The position numbers and the translations under genes are program-made. A stretch of DNA of 64,000 nt from Streptomyces sp. CC208A (lineage in GTDB: Bacteria > Actinomycetota > Actinomycetes > Streptomycetales > Streptomycetaceae). The DNA is taken from contig NZ_JASCXN010000005.1 of assembly GCF_030010625.1 (NCBI RefSeq), forward strand, positions 248,001-312,000, given 5' to 3'. Shown here in pieces: positions 17,332-26,347 of the stretch; positions within the stretch are counted from its first letter, which is position 1, and each line of letters opens with the position of its first letter. The notes beneath the pieces are model-generated. The model made no database searches. It saw only the letters and a list, made by a program, of their open reading frames with translations, and was not told the DNA's origin.

Positions 17332-19479
17332 ATGCTGACGGGGATCGAGGAGGTCGACTGGGCCTCGCTGGGGCACGCCTACGGCCCCGCCGACGACGTG
17401 CCGGCCCTGCTGCGCGGACTCGCCTCGCCCGACCCCGCCGAGCGGGAGACCGCCCTCGACGGCATGTACGGGGCGGTGCACCACCAGGGGGACGTCTACG
17501 ACTCCACCCTCGCCTGCATCCCCTTCCTCCTCGAACTCGTCGCCGACCCCGCCGTCCAGGACCGCGGCGGCATCGTCGAACTGCTCACCAGCATCGGCGG
17601 CATCGAGCTCGACGACGAGGACGACGACCTCGACGGACCGGCGGGACTCGACCCGGACGGCGCCGAGTGCGTCCCCGCCGCGAACTTCGCGATGGCCGCG
17701 GCGGCCGTCGCCGCGGGCGCCGACGTCTTCCTGTGCCTGGTCGACGACGCCGACACCGAGGTACGGCTCGCCGCGCCGGTCGCGCTGGCCTCGCTGCACC
17801 CGGACCCCGCGCGCGTGCTGAGCCTGCTGCGGGAGCGGCTGAGCGTGGAGCCGGACACCGAGGTGCGGCTCGCGCTGGTCGCGGCGGTGGGGCGGATCGC
17901 GCTGCGGCACGCCTCGCTGCGGTCCGAGACCGTCGACTGGCTGGCCTGGCTGGCGCGGGCGGCGCAGGACCCGGGACTGCGCCTCGCCTCCCTCGCCCAG
18001 CTCGCGCGCTGCGCGCCGGGGCGGATCCCGGACGACATCGTGCGGCGGGTGACGGAGCTCCTGGAGGAGATCCGGACGGCGCCCCCGCCCGAACCGGACG
18101 ACAGGAGCGACGACAAGGGCGAGGAACCCGGCCCCGCGCGGATGCCGGTGACGCTCGTGGGCCAGGTCCGCGAACTCCTGGAGGAGCAGGTCGCCGGGCA
18201 GCGGACACCGTGCACGGAGGAGCTGCTGCGGACCCTGCACGGCGCCCTCGACGACCGCGTGGACGACCGGATCGCCCTGGTCCTCGCTCAGCTGCGCAGC
18301 CCCGACCCGGGCCAGCGGACGGACGCGATCTGGCTGTGCGGCGGTCTGATACGGCTCTGGCGCGGGCGGTACGAGGAGGTCGTCCGGCTCGTCGGCGCGC
18401 AGCTGGCCGACCCCGACGCCCGGCTCCGGGAGGCCGCCACCTCCTTCCTGGAGCGCCTCTTCGAGCTGGGCGCCCCGGCGGCCGACGGGCTCGCCGCCGT
18501 CCTCGCCGGCGGCGAAGGGCCGGGCGGGGCGCCGGTGCTCCGCGGCGGTCCGACGGAGCTCACCGGCAGGACCGCGCGGGACGGGGCGCTGCTCGCCCTC
18601 GCGCGGTGCGGCGACGCCCGCGCCGTACCGCTGCTCGCGCGGGCCCTCGAAGGGCCGGGCGAGGTGCGGCGCGAGCTGCTGTACGCGGTCGACGGCCTCG
18701 GCCCGGCCGCGGCGGGGCTCGCACCGCTGCTGCGCCACCGGCTCGCGGCGGTCGGACTCGACGAGGACCTGTACGACCGGTCGTCGCCGCTCCTGTACGC
18801 CCTGGCGGCGGTACGGGGCGGCCAGGCGCTCCCGGAGGTGCTGCGGGTGCTGCGCGGGGCGCCGGAGCACCGGCGCGAGTGGGTGCGGGAGGCGGCGGCC
18901 CGTACCCTCGCCTCCTTCGGCCCCGCCGCCCGGGAGGCCGTACCGGAGCTACGGGAGCTGCTCGCCGCCCGCACGGCGACGCTCGCCACCACGGCGGCGC
19001 GCGCCCTGTGGGCGGTCGAGGGCGACGCGGACGCGGTGGTGCCGGTCCTGGAGCGGTGGCTGCGACCGGGCACGTCCGGCACCGACCGGTGCGCGGCGGC
19101 CCAGGCGCTCGGCGCGATCGGCCCGGCGGCGGCCGGCGCGGCGCGGGCGCTGCGCCCGGGGCTCACCTCCCGCGACCTGTGGGAGCGGGTCCGCTGCGCG
19201 GCGGCGCTGTGGCGGGTGGCCGGGGAGACGGACCGGACGCTGCCGGTGCTGCTCGCGGCCTGGGAGGAGAACCGGCACGCGCGCGTGGACATCGCCGAGT
19301 GCCTGGCCGAGATGGGCCCGGCCGCGGCGGCGGCCCAGCTGCCGGTCCTCACCGAGCTGACCCGCCGCCGCCGGCACAACGCCCGCGAGGGCGCCTCCGG
19401 CAGCCACGACATCCACCAGGACGAGAAGCTCCTGACCCTGTGCCGGGCGGCGCTGGCCCGGATGGAGCGGCGGGCGTAG
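17332..19479 (+). CDS. HEAT-repeat (PBS lyase-type) scaffold protein
   Basis: A 715-residue all-helical repeat protein. HEAT-like units recur along the whole length, for example TEVRLAAPVALASLHPDPARVL, then TEVRLALVAAVGRIALRH, and later DARLREAATSFLERL and REWVREAAARTLASFGPAAREAVPELRELL segments. An acidic run (DDEDDD) lies near residue 100. No catalytic motif or membrane segment is visible, so it is expected to be a cytoplasmic protein-binding scaffold. The ATG at 17332 follows GGGGAAGG at about 12 bases; longer in-frame upstream sequence is atypical. No operon partner is evident; the next gene starts 161 bp later. Confidence 0.88.
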   Translation: MLTGIEEVDWASLGHAYGPADDVPALLRGLASPDPAERETALDGMYGAVHHQGDVYDSTLACIPFLLELVADPAVQDRGGIVELLTSIGGIELDDEDDDLDGPAGLDPDGAECVPAANFAMAAAAVAAGADVFLCLVDDADTEVRLAAPVALASLHPDPARVLSLLRERLSVEPDTEVRLALVAAVGRIALRHASLRSETVDWLAWLARAAQDPGLRLASLAQLARCAPGRIPDDIVRRVTELLEEIRTAPPPEPDDRSDDKGEEPGPARMPVTLVGQVRELLEEQVAGQRTPCTEELLRTLHGALDDRVDDRIALVLAQLRSPDPGQRTDAIWLCGGLIRLWRGRYEEVVRLVGAQLADPDARLREAATSFLERLFELGAPAADGLAAVLAGGEGPGGAPVLRGGPTELTGRTARDGALLALARCGDARAVPLLARALEGPGEVRRELLYAVDGLGPAAAGLAPLLRHRLAAVGLDEDLYDRSSPLLYALAAVRGGQALPEVLRVLRGAPEHRREWVREAAARTLASFGPAAREAVPELRELLAARTATLATTAARALWAVEGDADAVVPVLERWLRPGTSGTDRCAAAQALGAIGPAAAGAARALRPGLTSRDLWERVRCAAALWRVAGETDRTLPVLLAAWEENRHARVDIAECLAEMGPAAAAAQLPVLTELTRRRRHNAREGASGSHDIHQDEKLLTLCRAALARMERRA

Positions 19480-19576
19480 GAGCCGGGGGACGGGCGTAGA
19501 AGCCGGGGGGGGCGGGAGCGGCCCGGTCGGTGTGCGGCGCCGAGTGGACCTATTGTCTTTCTCGGACCGCCGCCGT

Positions 19577-19627
19577 CCGAAGACCGCCACCGCCCGAAGA
19601 CCGCCACCGCCCGAGCACCGCCGCCCG
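19577..19627 (+). repeat. Three 17-bp tandem repeats in the lipoprotein gene leader
   Basis: CCGAAGACCGCCACCGC occurs at 19577-19593 and 19594-19610, with a degenerate third unit at 19611-19627, ending 14 bp before the GTG start of the lipoprotein gene. They may affect mRNA structure or serve as regulator sites. Confidence 0.8.
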
Positions 19628-19640
19628 ACCGAGGAACCGT

Positions 19641-20396
19641 GTGAGAACAGCCCGCGCCGTCCGCCTCCTCGCCGCCGTCACCGCGCTCGTGGCGGCGGCC
19701 GGGTGCGGCGACGAGGGCGGCCTGGAGAGCGACGGGCCCGTGAAGGCCGCCGTGGGACCCGTACGGCTGTGGCCCGACCTGCCGCCCGCCTCGGACCCGC
19801 CGGCCGACTACGGGGAGACCGACACCGAACGGGTGCCGGGGATCACCGTGCGGAACGGCGACGTGCGGACCGTGGACCCGGTCGCGGTGGTCCGGGCCGA
19901 GGTGGCCGCGCACCCCGACGCGTACGCCGGCGAGGGCAAGGCGTACGAGGAGACCGCCCGGGCGGTCCTCGCCTGCGACACGGCACCGGCGAAGTGCCCG
20001 GTGCTCCCGCCGTACTACCGGGACCTGACCGGGGACGGCCGGGACGAGCTGATCGTCGGCGTCCGGATGCCCGAGCAGCAGGTCGCCGTCCTCGTGTACC
20101 TCGTCGAGCGGGGCGGCCTCACCCGGGTCATGACCACCGTCGAACAGGTGATCAGCGTGGAGCTGGCCGGCCGTGACCTGATCGTCCGGGCGGCCTCCGC
20201 GGGCATCCCGGGGTACGAGTACCGCACCGTCTGGGCCTGGGACGAGCGGCAGCACGCCGTACTGCCGACGCGGGACGAGATCGTCCCCGTACGCCCGCCC
20301 TCGGCCTCCCCGAGCACGGCGCCACGTGTCAGTCCGAGCGCCAGGCCGCGCACGAGCCCCGCTCCCCGTCCCACGCCCCCGGGACCGGCCGCATGA
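19641..20396 (+). CDS. Lipoprotein partnered with a histidine kinase
   Basis: A 251-residue predicted lipoprotein: basic N-terminus, hydrophobic helix and lipobox LVAAAGC near residue 20. The mature part has a DLTGDGRDELIVGVRM segment that resembles a single FG-GAP/VCBS calcium-binding loop, and a C-terminal Ser/Pro/Arg low-complexity tail. GTG at 19641 is chosen because GAGGA lies at good spacing; upstream sequence is a tandem repeat. Its stop overlaps the kinase ATG (ATGA), so the two are translationally coupled. By analogy with CseA in the SigE-Cse system, it may modulate the kinase from outside the membrane, but no sequence identity to CseA is claimed. Confidence 0.82.
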   Translation: MRTARAVRLLAAVTALVAAAGCGDEGGLESDGPVKAAVGPVRLWPDLPPASDPPADYGETDTERVPGITVRNGDVRTVDPVAVVRAEVAAHPDAYAGEGKAYEETARAVLACDTAPAKCPVLPPYYRDLTGDGRDELIVGVRMPEQQVAVLVYLVERGGLTRVMTTVEQVISVELAGRDLIVRAASAGIPGYEYRTVWAWDERQHAVLPTRDEIVPVRPPSASPSTAPRVSPSARPRTSPAPRPTPPGPAA

Positions 20397-21697
20397 CGCC
20401 GCCCCGTGCCCGCCGGCCGCGGGCGCCCGCCTGGACCGCGACGCTCACCTGGAAGGCCGCGGTCTTCATCGCCGTGATGTGCTGCGCGCTCGCCGCGCTG
20501 CTCGGCACCCTGGTGCACGTCTCCGTGACCGGGCAGACCGTGCGGGACGCCCGGGAGAAGGCACTGGCCCAGCTCGGGGACGTCACCCGGCTGTACGAGG
20601 CGGGCGAACCGCTGCCGCCGTTCGCCGGACTCGACCCCGAGGGGCTGCCGGAGCCGCTGCGGCGGCTGACCGCGCACGGCGAGCGCGGCACGATGGTCGC
20701 CGACCACCAGGGGCGGCCCACCATGTGGGCGGCGGGCCCGGCGGACGGGCACGCGCTCGCCGTCCGGGTCGACCACAGCCTGGGCGCCGGGACCATCGAC
20801 GCCCTGGACCGGTCGATCGTCGGCTCCTCGATCCTCGCGATCGCGGCGACCCTGGCCGTCGGCGCCGCCGCCGTCACCCGGGTCACCCGCCGGCTCCACG
20901 CCACCGCGCAGGTGGCCCGCCGGATCACCGCCGGAGACCTGGACGCGCGCGTGGACGACCCCAGGACGAAGGACCCCCGGCGCCCGCAGGACGAGGTGGC
21001 GACGGTCTCCGGGGCCCTGGACACCATGGCCTCGACCCTCCAGCGCAAGCTCCAGAGCGAGCAGCGGTTCACCGCGGACGTGGCCCATGAGCTGCGCACC
21101 CCGCTGACCGGCCTCTCGGCCGCCGCCGAACTGCTGCCGGAGGGGCGCCCCGCGGAGCTCGTACGGGACAGGGTGAAGGCCATGCGGGGGCTGACCGAGG
21201 ACCTCCTGGAGATCTCCCGGCTCGACGCCCGCAACGAGACCGTCGACCTGGCCGTGCACGGACTCGGGCCGCTCGTCGAGCGGGTGGTGCGCGCCTCGGG
21301 CACCGACACGGAGGTGCGGATCGTGCGGGACGCGACGGTCGAGACGGACCGGCGGCGCCTCGAACGGGTCCTCGGCAACCTGGTCGCCAACGCGCACCGG
21401 CACGGCCGCCCGCCGGTGGTGGTGACCGTCGACGGGCCGACGGTGACGGTACGGGACCACGGCCCGGGCTACCCGGAGTACCTCCTCGCCTCGGGCCCGC
21501 AGCGGTTCCGCACCGAGAGCGGCGGCAAGGGGCACGGCCTGGGCCTGACCATCGCGGTGGGGCAGGCGGAGGTGATCGGCGCCGAGCTGGTCTTCGCCAA
21601 TGCCCAAAACGGCGCGGCCGAGGGCGGCGGGGCCGAGGCGCGGATCCTGCTGCCGGAGTACGTACGGTTCGAGGACGCCGACGCCCCGGCGGAGTGA
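20393..21697 (+). CDS. Membrane sensor histidine kinase without adjacent response regulator
   Basis: A 434-residue histidine kinase. Two membrane helices (about 18-40 and 140-160) flank an extracytoplasmic domain of roughly 100 residues. HAMP follows (RVTRRLHATAQVARRITAGDLDARV). The HisKA domain has the phosphoacceptor in TADVAHELRTPLTGLS (His232), and the ATPase domain shows the N box VLGNLVANAHRHG, G1 VRDHGPGYPEYL and G2 GKGHGLGLTIAVG. It overlaps the lipoprotein gene by 4 nt. The usual response regulator gene is missing on either side. The following genes encode RodA/FtsW and a PBP, suggesting a link with cell-wall homeostasis. Confidence 0.94.
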   Translation: MTPPRARRPRAPAWTATLTWKAAVFIAVMCCALAALLGTLVHVSVTGQTVRDAREKALAQLGDVTRLYEAGEPLPPFAGLDPEGLPEPLRRLTAHGERGTMVADHQGRPTMWAAGPADGHALAVRVDHSLGAGTIDALDRSIVGSSILAIAATLAVGAAAVTRVTRRLHATAQVARRITAGDLDARVDDPRTKDPRRPQDEVATVSGALDTMASTLQRKLQSEQRFTADVAHELRTPLTGLSAAAELLPEGRPAELVRDRVKAMRGLTEDLLEISRLDARNETVDLAVHGLGPLVERVVRASGTDTEVRIVRDATVETDRRRLERVLGNLVANAHRHGRPPVVVTVDGPTVTVRDHGPGYPEYLLASGPQRFRTESGGKGHGLGLTIAVGQAEVIGAELVFANAQNGAAEGGGAEARILLPEYVRFEDADAPAE

Positions 21698-21784
21698 ACG
21701 CCCCCTCCGCACGGCTGAACACCCCTCACGGCACACCGTCACACAAAAGGGACATACGGCATACGGCTTGCTACGTTGCCGACC

Positions 21785-23197
21785 ATGACCGCACCTCGCC
21801 GCACGGAGGCACGCGCGGGGGCACGGACGGAAGCCCGGGACGCGCCTCCGCCCGGTGCCCGCGTCCCGAAGCGGCGCGGGGTGGAACTGGTGCTGCTCCT
21901 CGGCGCCGTCCTCATCTCCGTCTGCGGCTACGCCGAGGTGGGCCTCGCCCACGACGGGGCCGTACCGCCGGACGCCGCCCGGTACGGCGCGGGGCTCGGC
22001 CTCCTCGCGCTCCTCGCGCACCTCGCCGTACGCTTCCGGGCCCCGTACGCCGACCCGCTCCTGCTGCCCATCGCCGTCCTGCTCAACGGCCTCGGCCTGG
22101 TCCTGATCTACCGGCTCGACCTGGAGACCCCCCACGACCAGGCGGCGACCACCCAGCTGGTGTGGTCGACGCTCGGCGTCGCGCTCTTCATCGTGGTGGT
22201 CCTGGTGCTGCGCGACCACCGCGCCCTGCAGGGGTACGCGTACGTCTCCGTCGCCGCCGCGCTCGCCCTGATGATCCTGCCGATCTTCTTCCCCGCGGTG
22301 AACGGGGCCCGGATCTGGATCCGGCTCGGCGGGCTCTCCTTCCAGCCGGGCGAGTTCGCGAAGATCCTGCTCGCGGTCTTCTTCGCCGCGTACCTCTCCG
22401 CCAACCTCAGCGCGCTCGCGTACGCCGGCCGCCGGATCTGGAGGTTCCAGTTCCCCACCTGGCGGGTGCTCGGGCCGATCGTGGCGATCTGGCTGCTGAG
22501 CGTCGGCGTCCTCGTCCTGGAGCGGGACCTCGGCACCTCGCTGCTCTTCTTCGGCCTCTTCGTGATCATGCTGTACGTGGCGACGGGACGCACCGGCTGG
22601 ATCGCGATCGGCCTGCTGCTCGCCGCCGCCGGCGCCTTCCTCATCGGCTCGGTCGAACCGCACGTGCACAGCAGGGTGCAGGACTGGCTCGACCCGTACG
22701 CCTCCATCCGCGCGGGCCACGGCCCCGGCCAGCTCGCCCAGTCGCTCTTCGCCTTCGCCGCCGGCGGGATGCTCGGCACCGGCCTCGGCCTCGGCCACTC
22801 GGTCCTCATCGGCTTCGCCGCCAAGTCGGACTTCATCCTGGCGACGGCCGGCGAGGAACTGGGCCTCCTCGGCCTCACCGCCCTCTTCCTCCTGTACGCC
22901 CTCTTCGTGGCGCGCGGCTACCGGGCCGGCCTCGCCCTGCGCGACCCCTTCGGCCGGCTGCTCGCGACCGGACTCGCGTCGATCGTGGCGCTCCAGGTCT
23001 TCGTGATCGCGGGCGGGGTGATGGGCCTGATCCCGCTGACGGGCATGGCGATGCCGTTCCTGGCGCAGGGCGGCTCGTCGGTGGTGACCAACTGGGTGAT
23101 CGTCGCGCTCCTCGTCAGGGTCAGCGACTCGGCGCGGGCGCCGCGGCCGGAGACGGCGGACACCGGCGAACTGGCGAAGGTGGAGGCCGACCGGTGA
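21785..23197 (+). CDS. SEDS-family peptidoglycan polymerase (FtsW/RodA/SpoVE)
   Basis: A 470-residue polytopic protein with about 10 to 12 membrane helices. SEDS features visible are FFPAVNGARIWIRLGGLSFQPGEFAK split around residue 180, WLDPYASIRAG, GTGLGLGHS and the C-terminal LPLTGMAMPFLAQGGSSVVTNW-type signature. SEDS proteins polymerise glycan strands from lipid II with a cognate class B PBP. Its stop overlaps the GTG start of the PBP gene, an obligate-partner arrangement. ATG 21785 has no ribosome-binding site but TACGTT lies about ten bases upstream, suggesting a leaderless transcript. This looks like an accessory pair, separate from the main division operon. Confidence 0.94.
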   Translation: MTAPRRTEARAGARTEARDAPPPGARVPKRRGVELVLLLGAVLISVCGYAEVGLAHDGAVPPDAARYGAGLGLLALLAHLAVRFRAPYADPLLLPIAVLLNGLGLVLIYRLDLETPHDQAATTQLVWSTLGVALFIVVVLVLRDHRALQGYAYVSVAAALALMILPIFFPAVNGARIWIRLGGLSFQPGEFAKILLAVFFAAYLSANLSALAYAGRRIWRFQFPTWRVLGPIVAIWLLSVGVLVLERDLGTSLLFFGLFVIMLYVATGRTGWIAIGLLLAAAGAFLIGSVEPHVHSRVQDWLDPYASIRAGHGPGQLAQSLFAFAAGGMLGTGLGLGHSVLIGFAAKSDFILATAGEELGLLGLTALFLLYALFVARGYRAGLALRDPFGRLLATGLASIVALQVFVIAGGVMGLIPLTGMAMPFLAQGGSSVVTNWVIVALLVRVSDSARAPRPETADTGELAKVEADR

Positions 23198-24756
23198 TCC
23201 GCTACATCCGGCGGGCCGCCGCCCTCTGCCTGGTCCTCCTCGCGGCACTCCTGGTCAACGCGGTCCGGGTGATGCTGGTCGAGGCCGGCGAGCTGGACGC
23301 GAACCCGGCCAACCGGCGGGGCTCCATCGCCCGCTGGGCCGAGCCGCGCGGCGAGATCGTCGTCGACGGGAAGCCGGTCACCGGCTCCCGGGACAGCGGA
23401 CAGCAGCTGCGCTGGGAGCGGACCTACCTCCGGGGCCCGCTGTACGCGCCGGTCACCGGCCACGCCTCCCAGACGTACGGCACCACGATGGTCGAGCACG
23501 CCGAGGACGCGATCCTCTCCGGCGCCGACCCGATGCTCGCGCCGCTGCCGCTGTGGAACGACCTCACCCGGGGCCGCTCCCCCGGCGGCGACGTGGTGAC
23601 GACGATCCGCGCGTCGATGCAGGAGGCCGCCTACCGGGGCCTCGACGGCAAGCGCGGCGCGGTCGTGGCACTTGAGCCGTCGAGCGGCCGGATCCTGGCG
23701 CTCGTCTCCTCCCCCTCGTACGAGCCCGGCGTGCTCTCCGGCACCGGCGCGGACGTGAAGGACGCCTGGACCCGGCTGACGACCTCCCCGAACCAGCCGA
23801 TGCTCAACCGCGCACTGCGACAGACGTATCCACCCGGCTCCACCTTCAAGATCGTGACGGCCGCGGCGGCCCTGGACTCGGAGGTGGTGCGGGACGTGGA
23901 CGCGCCGACGGACACGCCCGACCCCTTCGTGCTGCCCGGCACCCGGCAGGTGCTGCCGAACGAGGCGAAGGGCTGCGAGGACGCCTCGCTCGCGTACGCC
24001 CTCCAGTGGTCGTGCAACACGGTGATGGCCGGGCTCGGCGTGGACGTCGGCCTGGAGACGATGGTGGAGACGGCGGAACGGTTCGGCTTCGACGACACCA
24101 CGCTGCGGGTGCCGTCCTGGGTGGCGAAGTCCCACTTCGACCGCGAGATGAGCCCGGACCAGCTGGCGCTCTCCTCGATCGGCCAGTTCGACACGACGGC
24201 CACGCCGCTCCAGATGGCGATGGTGGCGGCGGCGGTCGCCAACACCGGCGAGATCGCGCAGCCGTACCTCGTCGACCGGACGACCACCTCCGGCGGCGCG
24301 ACCGTGGACCGCACCCCGCGCCGCAGCTACCGGCAGGCGATGAGCCCGTCGACGGCCCTCCAGCTCCAGCGCCTGATGGTGCGGGCGGTGGAGGAGGGCA
24401 CGGGCACCAACGCGGCGATCCCCGGCGCCCGGGTCGGCGGCAAGACGGGCACGGCCCAGCACGGCTTCGGCAACACGGGAACCCCGTACGCCTGGTTCAT
24501 CGCCTGGGCGCAGGCGGAGGACTCGGGCCGCCCGGCGGTCGCGGTGGCGGTCGTCGTGGAGGACGCGGAAGCGTCCCGCACGGACATCAGCGGCGGCGGC
24601 AGCGCGGCCCCCATCGCCCGCGACGTGATGCGCGAGGCGCTGCGCCTGGAGGCGGAGGCCCGGGGGACCCCGGGCCCGCGCGGCGAACGGCCCCGGAAGA
24701 GCCCCGCGCCCCGGCCTGCCGGCCCGCCGGGGATGACGGCGCGCCCGGCACCCTGA
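23194..24756 (+). CDS. Class B penicillin-binding protein (transpeptidase)
   Basis: A 520-residue PBP2-type transpeptidase. It has one N-terminal membrane anchor (AALCLVLLAALLVNAVRVML), a dimerisation domain, and the three penicilloyl-serine motifs: PPGSTFKI (SxxK, near residue 216), SCN (near 273) and KTGTAQ (near 416). It starts with a GTG that overlaps the SEDS gene stop. It cross-links the glycan strands made by the preceding polymerase. The C-terminal 40 residues are a Pro/Arg-rich tail. A short internal stretch of this gene (24091-24177) has an 86-base relic copy at 28289-28374. Confidence 0.96.
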   Translation: MIRYIRRAAALCLVLLAALLVNAVRVMLVEAGELDANPANRRGSIARWAEPRGEIVVDGKPVTGSRDSGQQLRWERTYLRGPLYAPVTGHASQTYGTTMVEHAEDAILSGADPMLAPLPLWNDLTRGRSPGGDVVTTIRASMQEAAYRGLDGKRGAVVALEPSSGRILALVSSPSYEPGVLSGTGADVKDAWTRLTTSPNQPMLNRALRQTYPPGSTFKIVTAAAALDSEVVRDVDAPTDTPDPFVLPGTRQVLPNEAKGCEDASLAYALQWSCNTVMAGLGVDVGLETMVETAERFGFDDTTLRVPSWVAKSHFDREMSPDQLALSSIGQFDTTATPLQMAMVAAAVANTGEIAQPYLVDRTTTSGGATVDRTPRRSYRQAMSPSTALQLQRLMVRAVEEGTGTNAAIPGARVGGKTGTAQHGFGNTGTPYAWFIAWAQAEDSGRPAVAVAVVVEDAEASRTDISGGGSAAPIARDVMREALRLEAEARGTPGPRGERPRKSPAPRPAGPPGMTARPAP

Positions 24757-24769
24757 GAGGGTGCCGGGC

Positions 24770-25066
24770 ATGATCGTCCGAGTGAGCGAGGCCCGCGTCC
24801 GTCCCGAACGCTTCGAGGAGTTCAGGGAGTCGATCGTCTCGGCGGTACGCGGCTTCCCGGCCCGCCACCCCGGCCTGGTCGCCCACGAGGTGCTGGTCGC
24901 ACCGCCGCACTCGCTGCTGTACGTGAGCCGCTGGCGGTCCGAGGAGGACCTGGTGGCGTACGCCGGGAAGAACTGGCGCGACGAGCCGGTGGTCCTGCCC
25001 GGCGAGGAGGAGTACCTCCTCGGCCCGCTCGAACTGCGCCACTTCACGGTCGCACCCCTGGACTGA
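24770..25066 (+). CDS. Antibiotic biosynthesis monooxygenase (ABM) domain protein
   Basis: A 98-residue single-domain ABM/dimeric alpha-beta barrel protein: MIVRVSEARVRPERFEEF at the start, VAHEVLVAPPHSLLYVSRW in the middle and a W-containing helix. Members are small co-factor-free monooxygenases or stress proteins. ATG 24770 is preferred to GTG 24761, because the GAGAGG site touches the GTG. It is 13 bp downstream of the PBP and might be read-through transcribed. It converges with the ferritin-like gene 6 bp beyond its stop. Confidence 0.82.
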   Translation: MIVRVSEARVRPERFEEFRESIVSAVRGFPARHPGLVAHEVLVAPPHSLLYVSRWRSEEDLVAYAGKNWRDEPVVLPGEEEYLLGPLELRHFTVAPLD

Positions 25067-25072
25067 GCCCTC

Positions 25073-26188
25073 CTACTCCACCCCACCCTCCGCGATCGCC
25101 TCGGCCACCTCCGCGACCCGCGCCCGCTCCTCCGCCGCGAAGCGTTCGGCGTCGAGCCGCTCCGCGATCTCCTCGTCCTGGGCCATGAGCAGGTCGAGGC
25201 GGGAGTCGCCGAGGTCGAAGACGCCCATGTCGAGGTAGGCCTTCTGGAGGCGTTCGCCCCACAGCCCGATGTCCTTGACGCAGGGCACGATCCGGCTGAA
25301 CAGCAGCTTCCGGAAGAGGTGCAGGAACTCGCTCCGCTCGCTGAACTCCTCGGCCTCCTTCCGCCCGACGCCGAAGTTCTCCAGGACCTCGACCCCGCGC
25401 AGCCGGTCCCGCATCAGGTGGCAGCCCTCGATGACGAACTCCTCGCGCTCGCGCAGTTCGGCGTCGCCGAGCTGCCGGTAGTGGTCGCGCAGGGCCATCC
25501 GCCCGAAGGCCACGTGCCGGGCCTCGTCCTGCATGACGTACGCGAGGATCTGCCGGGGCAGCGGCTTGTCGGTGGTGTCGCGGATCATGCCGAAGGCGGC
25601 GAGCGCCAGGCCCTCGATGAGCACCTGCATGCCCAGGTAGGGCATGTCCCAGCGGGAGTCGCGGAGGGTGTCGTCGAGGAGGGACTGAAGATCGCCGTTG
25701 ATCGGATAGAGCATCCCGATCTTCTCGTGGAGGAAACGGGAGTAGACCTCGGCGTGCCGGGCCTCGTCCATGGTCTGGGTGGCCGAGTAGAACTTGGCGT
25801 CGAGGTCGGGCGCGGACTCGACGATCCGGGCCGCGCAGACCATGGCGCCCTGCTCGCCGTGGAGGAACTGGCTGAAGTTCCAGGAGGCGTAGTGGCGGCG
25901 CAGCTCGCCCTTGTCCTTCTCGCTGAGCTTGGCCCAGTACCGGGTGCCGTACAGGGCGAGCGCCTCGTCGGGGGTGCCGAGCGGATCGTACGGATCGACC
26001 TCAAGCGCCCAGTCGATACGACGGGCGCCGTCCCACTGCTTGTCCTTCCCCTTCTGGTAGAGGGCGAGGAGCCGCTCCCGGCCGGCGCCGGCCATGTCGT
26101 ACTCCCAGGAGAAGCGGGCCTCGCCGGTGGCCGGGATCTCCCGGCCGGGCCCGGACGGGGGCCTCACGTAGAGCTCGTGCGTCGACAC
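25073..26188 (-). CDS. Ferritin-like diiron protein
   Basis: A 371-residue protein of the ferritin-like/ribonucleotide-reductase-like superfamily. Two carboxylate-histidine iron-binding signatures are visible, MDEARHAEVYSRF (near residue 141) and MQDEARHVAFGRM (near 220), each a D/ExxH motif in a four-helix bundle. The C-terminal 150 residues are helical and acidic. GTG 26188 is chosen because GGAGT lies nine bases upstream. It is transcribed divergently from an AurF-like diiron oxygenase across an interval with a TTGACG palindrome. It could be an oxygenase, desaturase-like enzyme or electron/iron partner of the AurF-like protein. Substrate unknown. Confidence 0.88.
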   Translation of the reverse strand: MSTHELYVRPPSGPGREIPATGEARFSWEYDMAGAGRERLLALYQKGKDKQWDGARRIDWALEVDPYDPLGTPDEALALYGTRYWAKLSEKDKGELRRHYASWNFSQFLHGEQGAMVCAARIVESAPDLDAKFYSATQTMDEARHAEVYSRFLHEKIGMLYPINGDLQSLLDDTLRDSRWDMPYLGMQVLIEGLALAAFGMIRDTTDKPLPRQILAYVMQDEARHVAFGRMALRDHYRQLGDAELREREEFVIEGCHLMRDRLRGVEVLENFGVGRKEAEEFSERSEFLHLFRKLLFSRIVPCVKDIGLWGERLQKAYLDMGVFDLGDSRLDLLMAQDEEIAERLDAERFAAEERARVAEVAEAIAEGGVE

Positions 26189-26245
26189 CGACCACTCCTT
26201 CCGGCCGCCGGCCTCCCGGCCGCCCCCAGCAGGCTCACACGCTCC

Positions 26246-26260
26246 TTGACGAAGCGTCAA
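26246..26260. promoter_or_regulatory. Palindromic operator between the two diiron genes
   Basis: TTGACGAAGCGTCAA is an inverted repeat with 6-bp arms and a 3-bp centre. Each arm also resembles a -35 box reading outwards, so a bound repressor could silence both divergent promoters. The nearest regulator is the TetR gene at 27324. A second TTGACG at 26279 with TGATAA-type sequence 18-19 bp downstream may be the AurF-like gene promoter. Confidence 0.65.
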
Positions 26261-26347
26261 CAAGTCGCGCACAGGGGATTGACGGCCTTGCTGACGGGCA
26301 GTCTGATAAGAGGTGACCGAAGGTAACCCCAGTGAGGTGTCCCCGCC

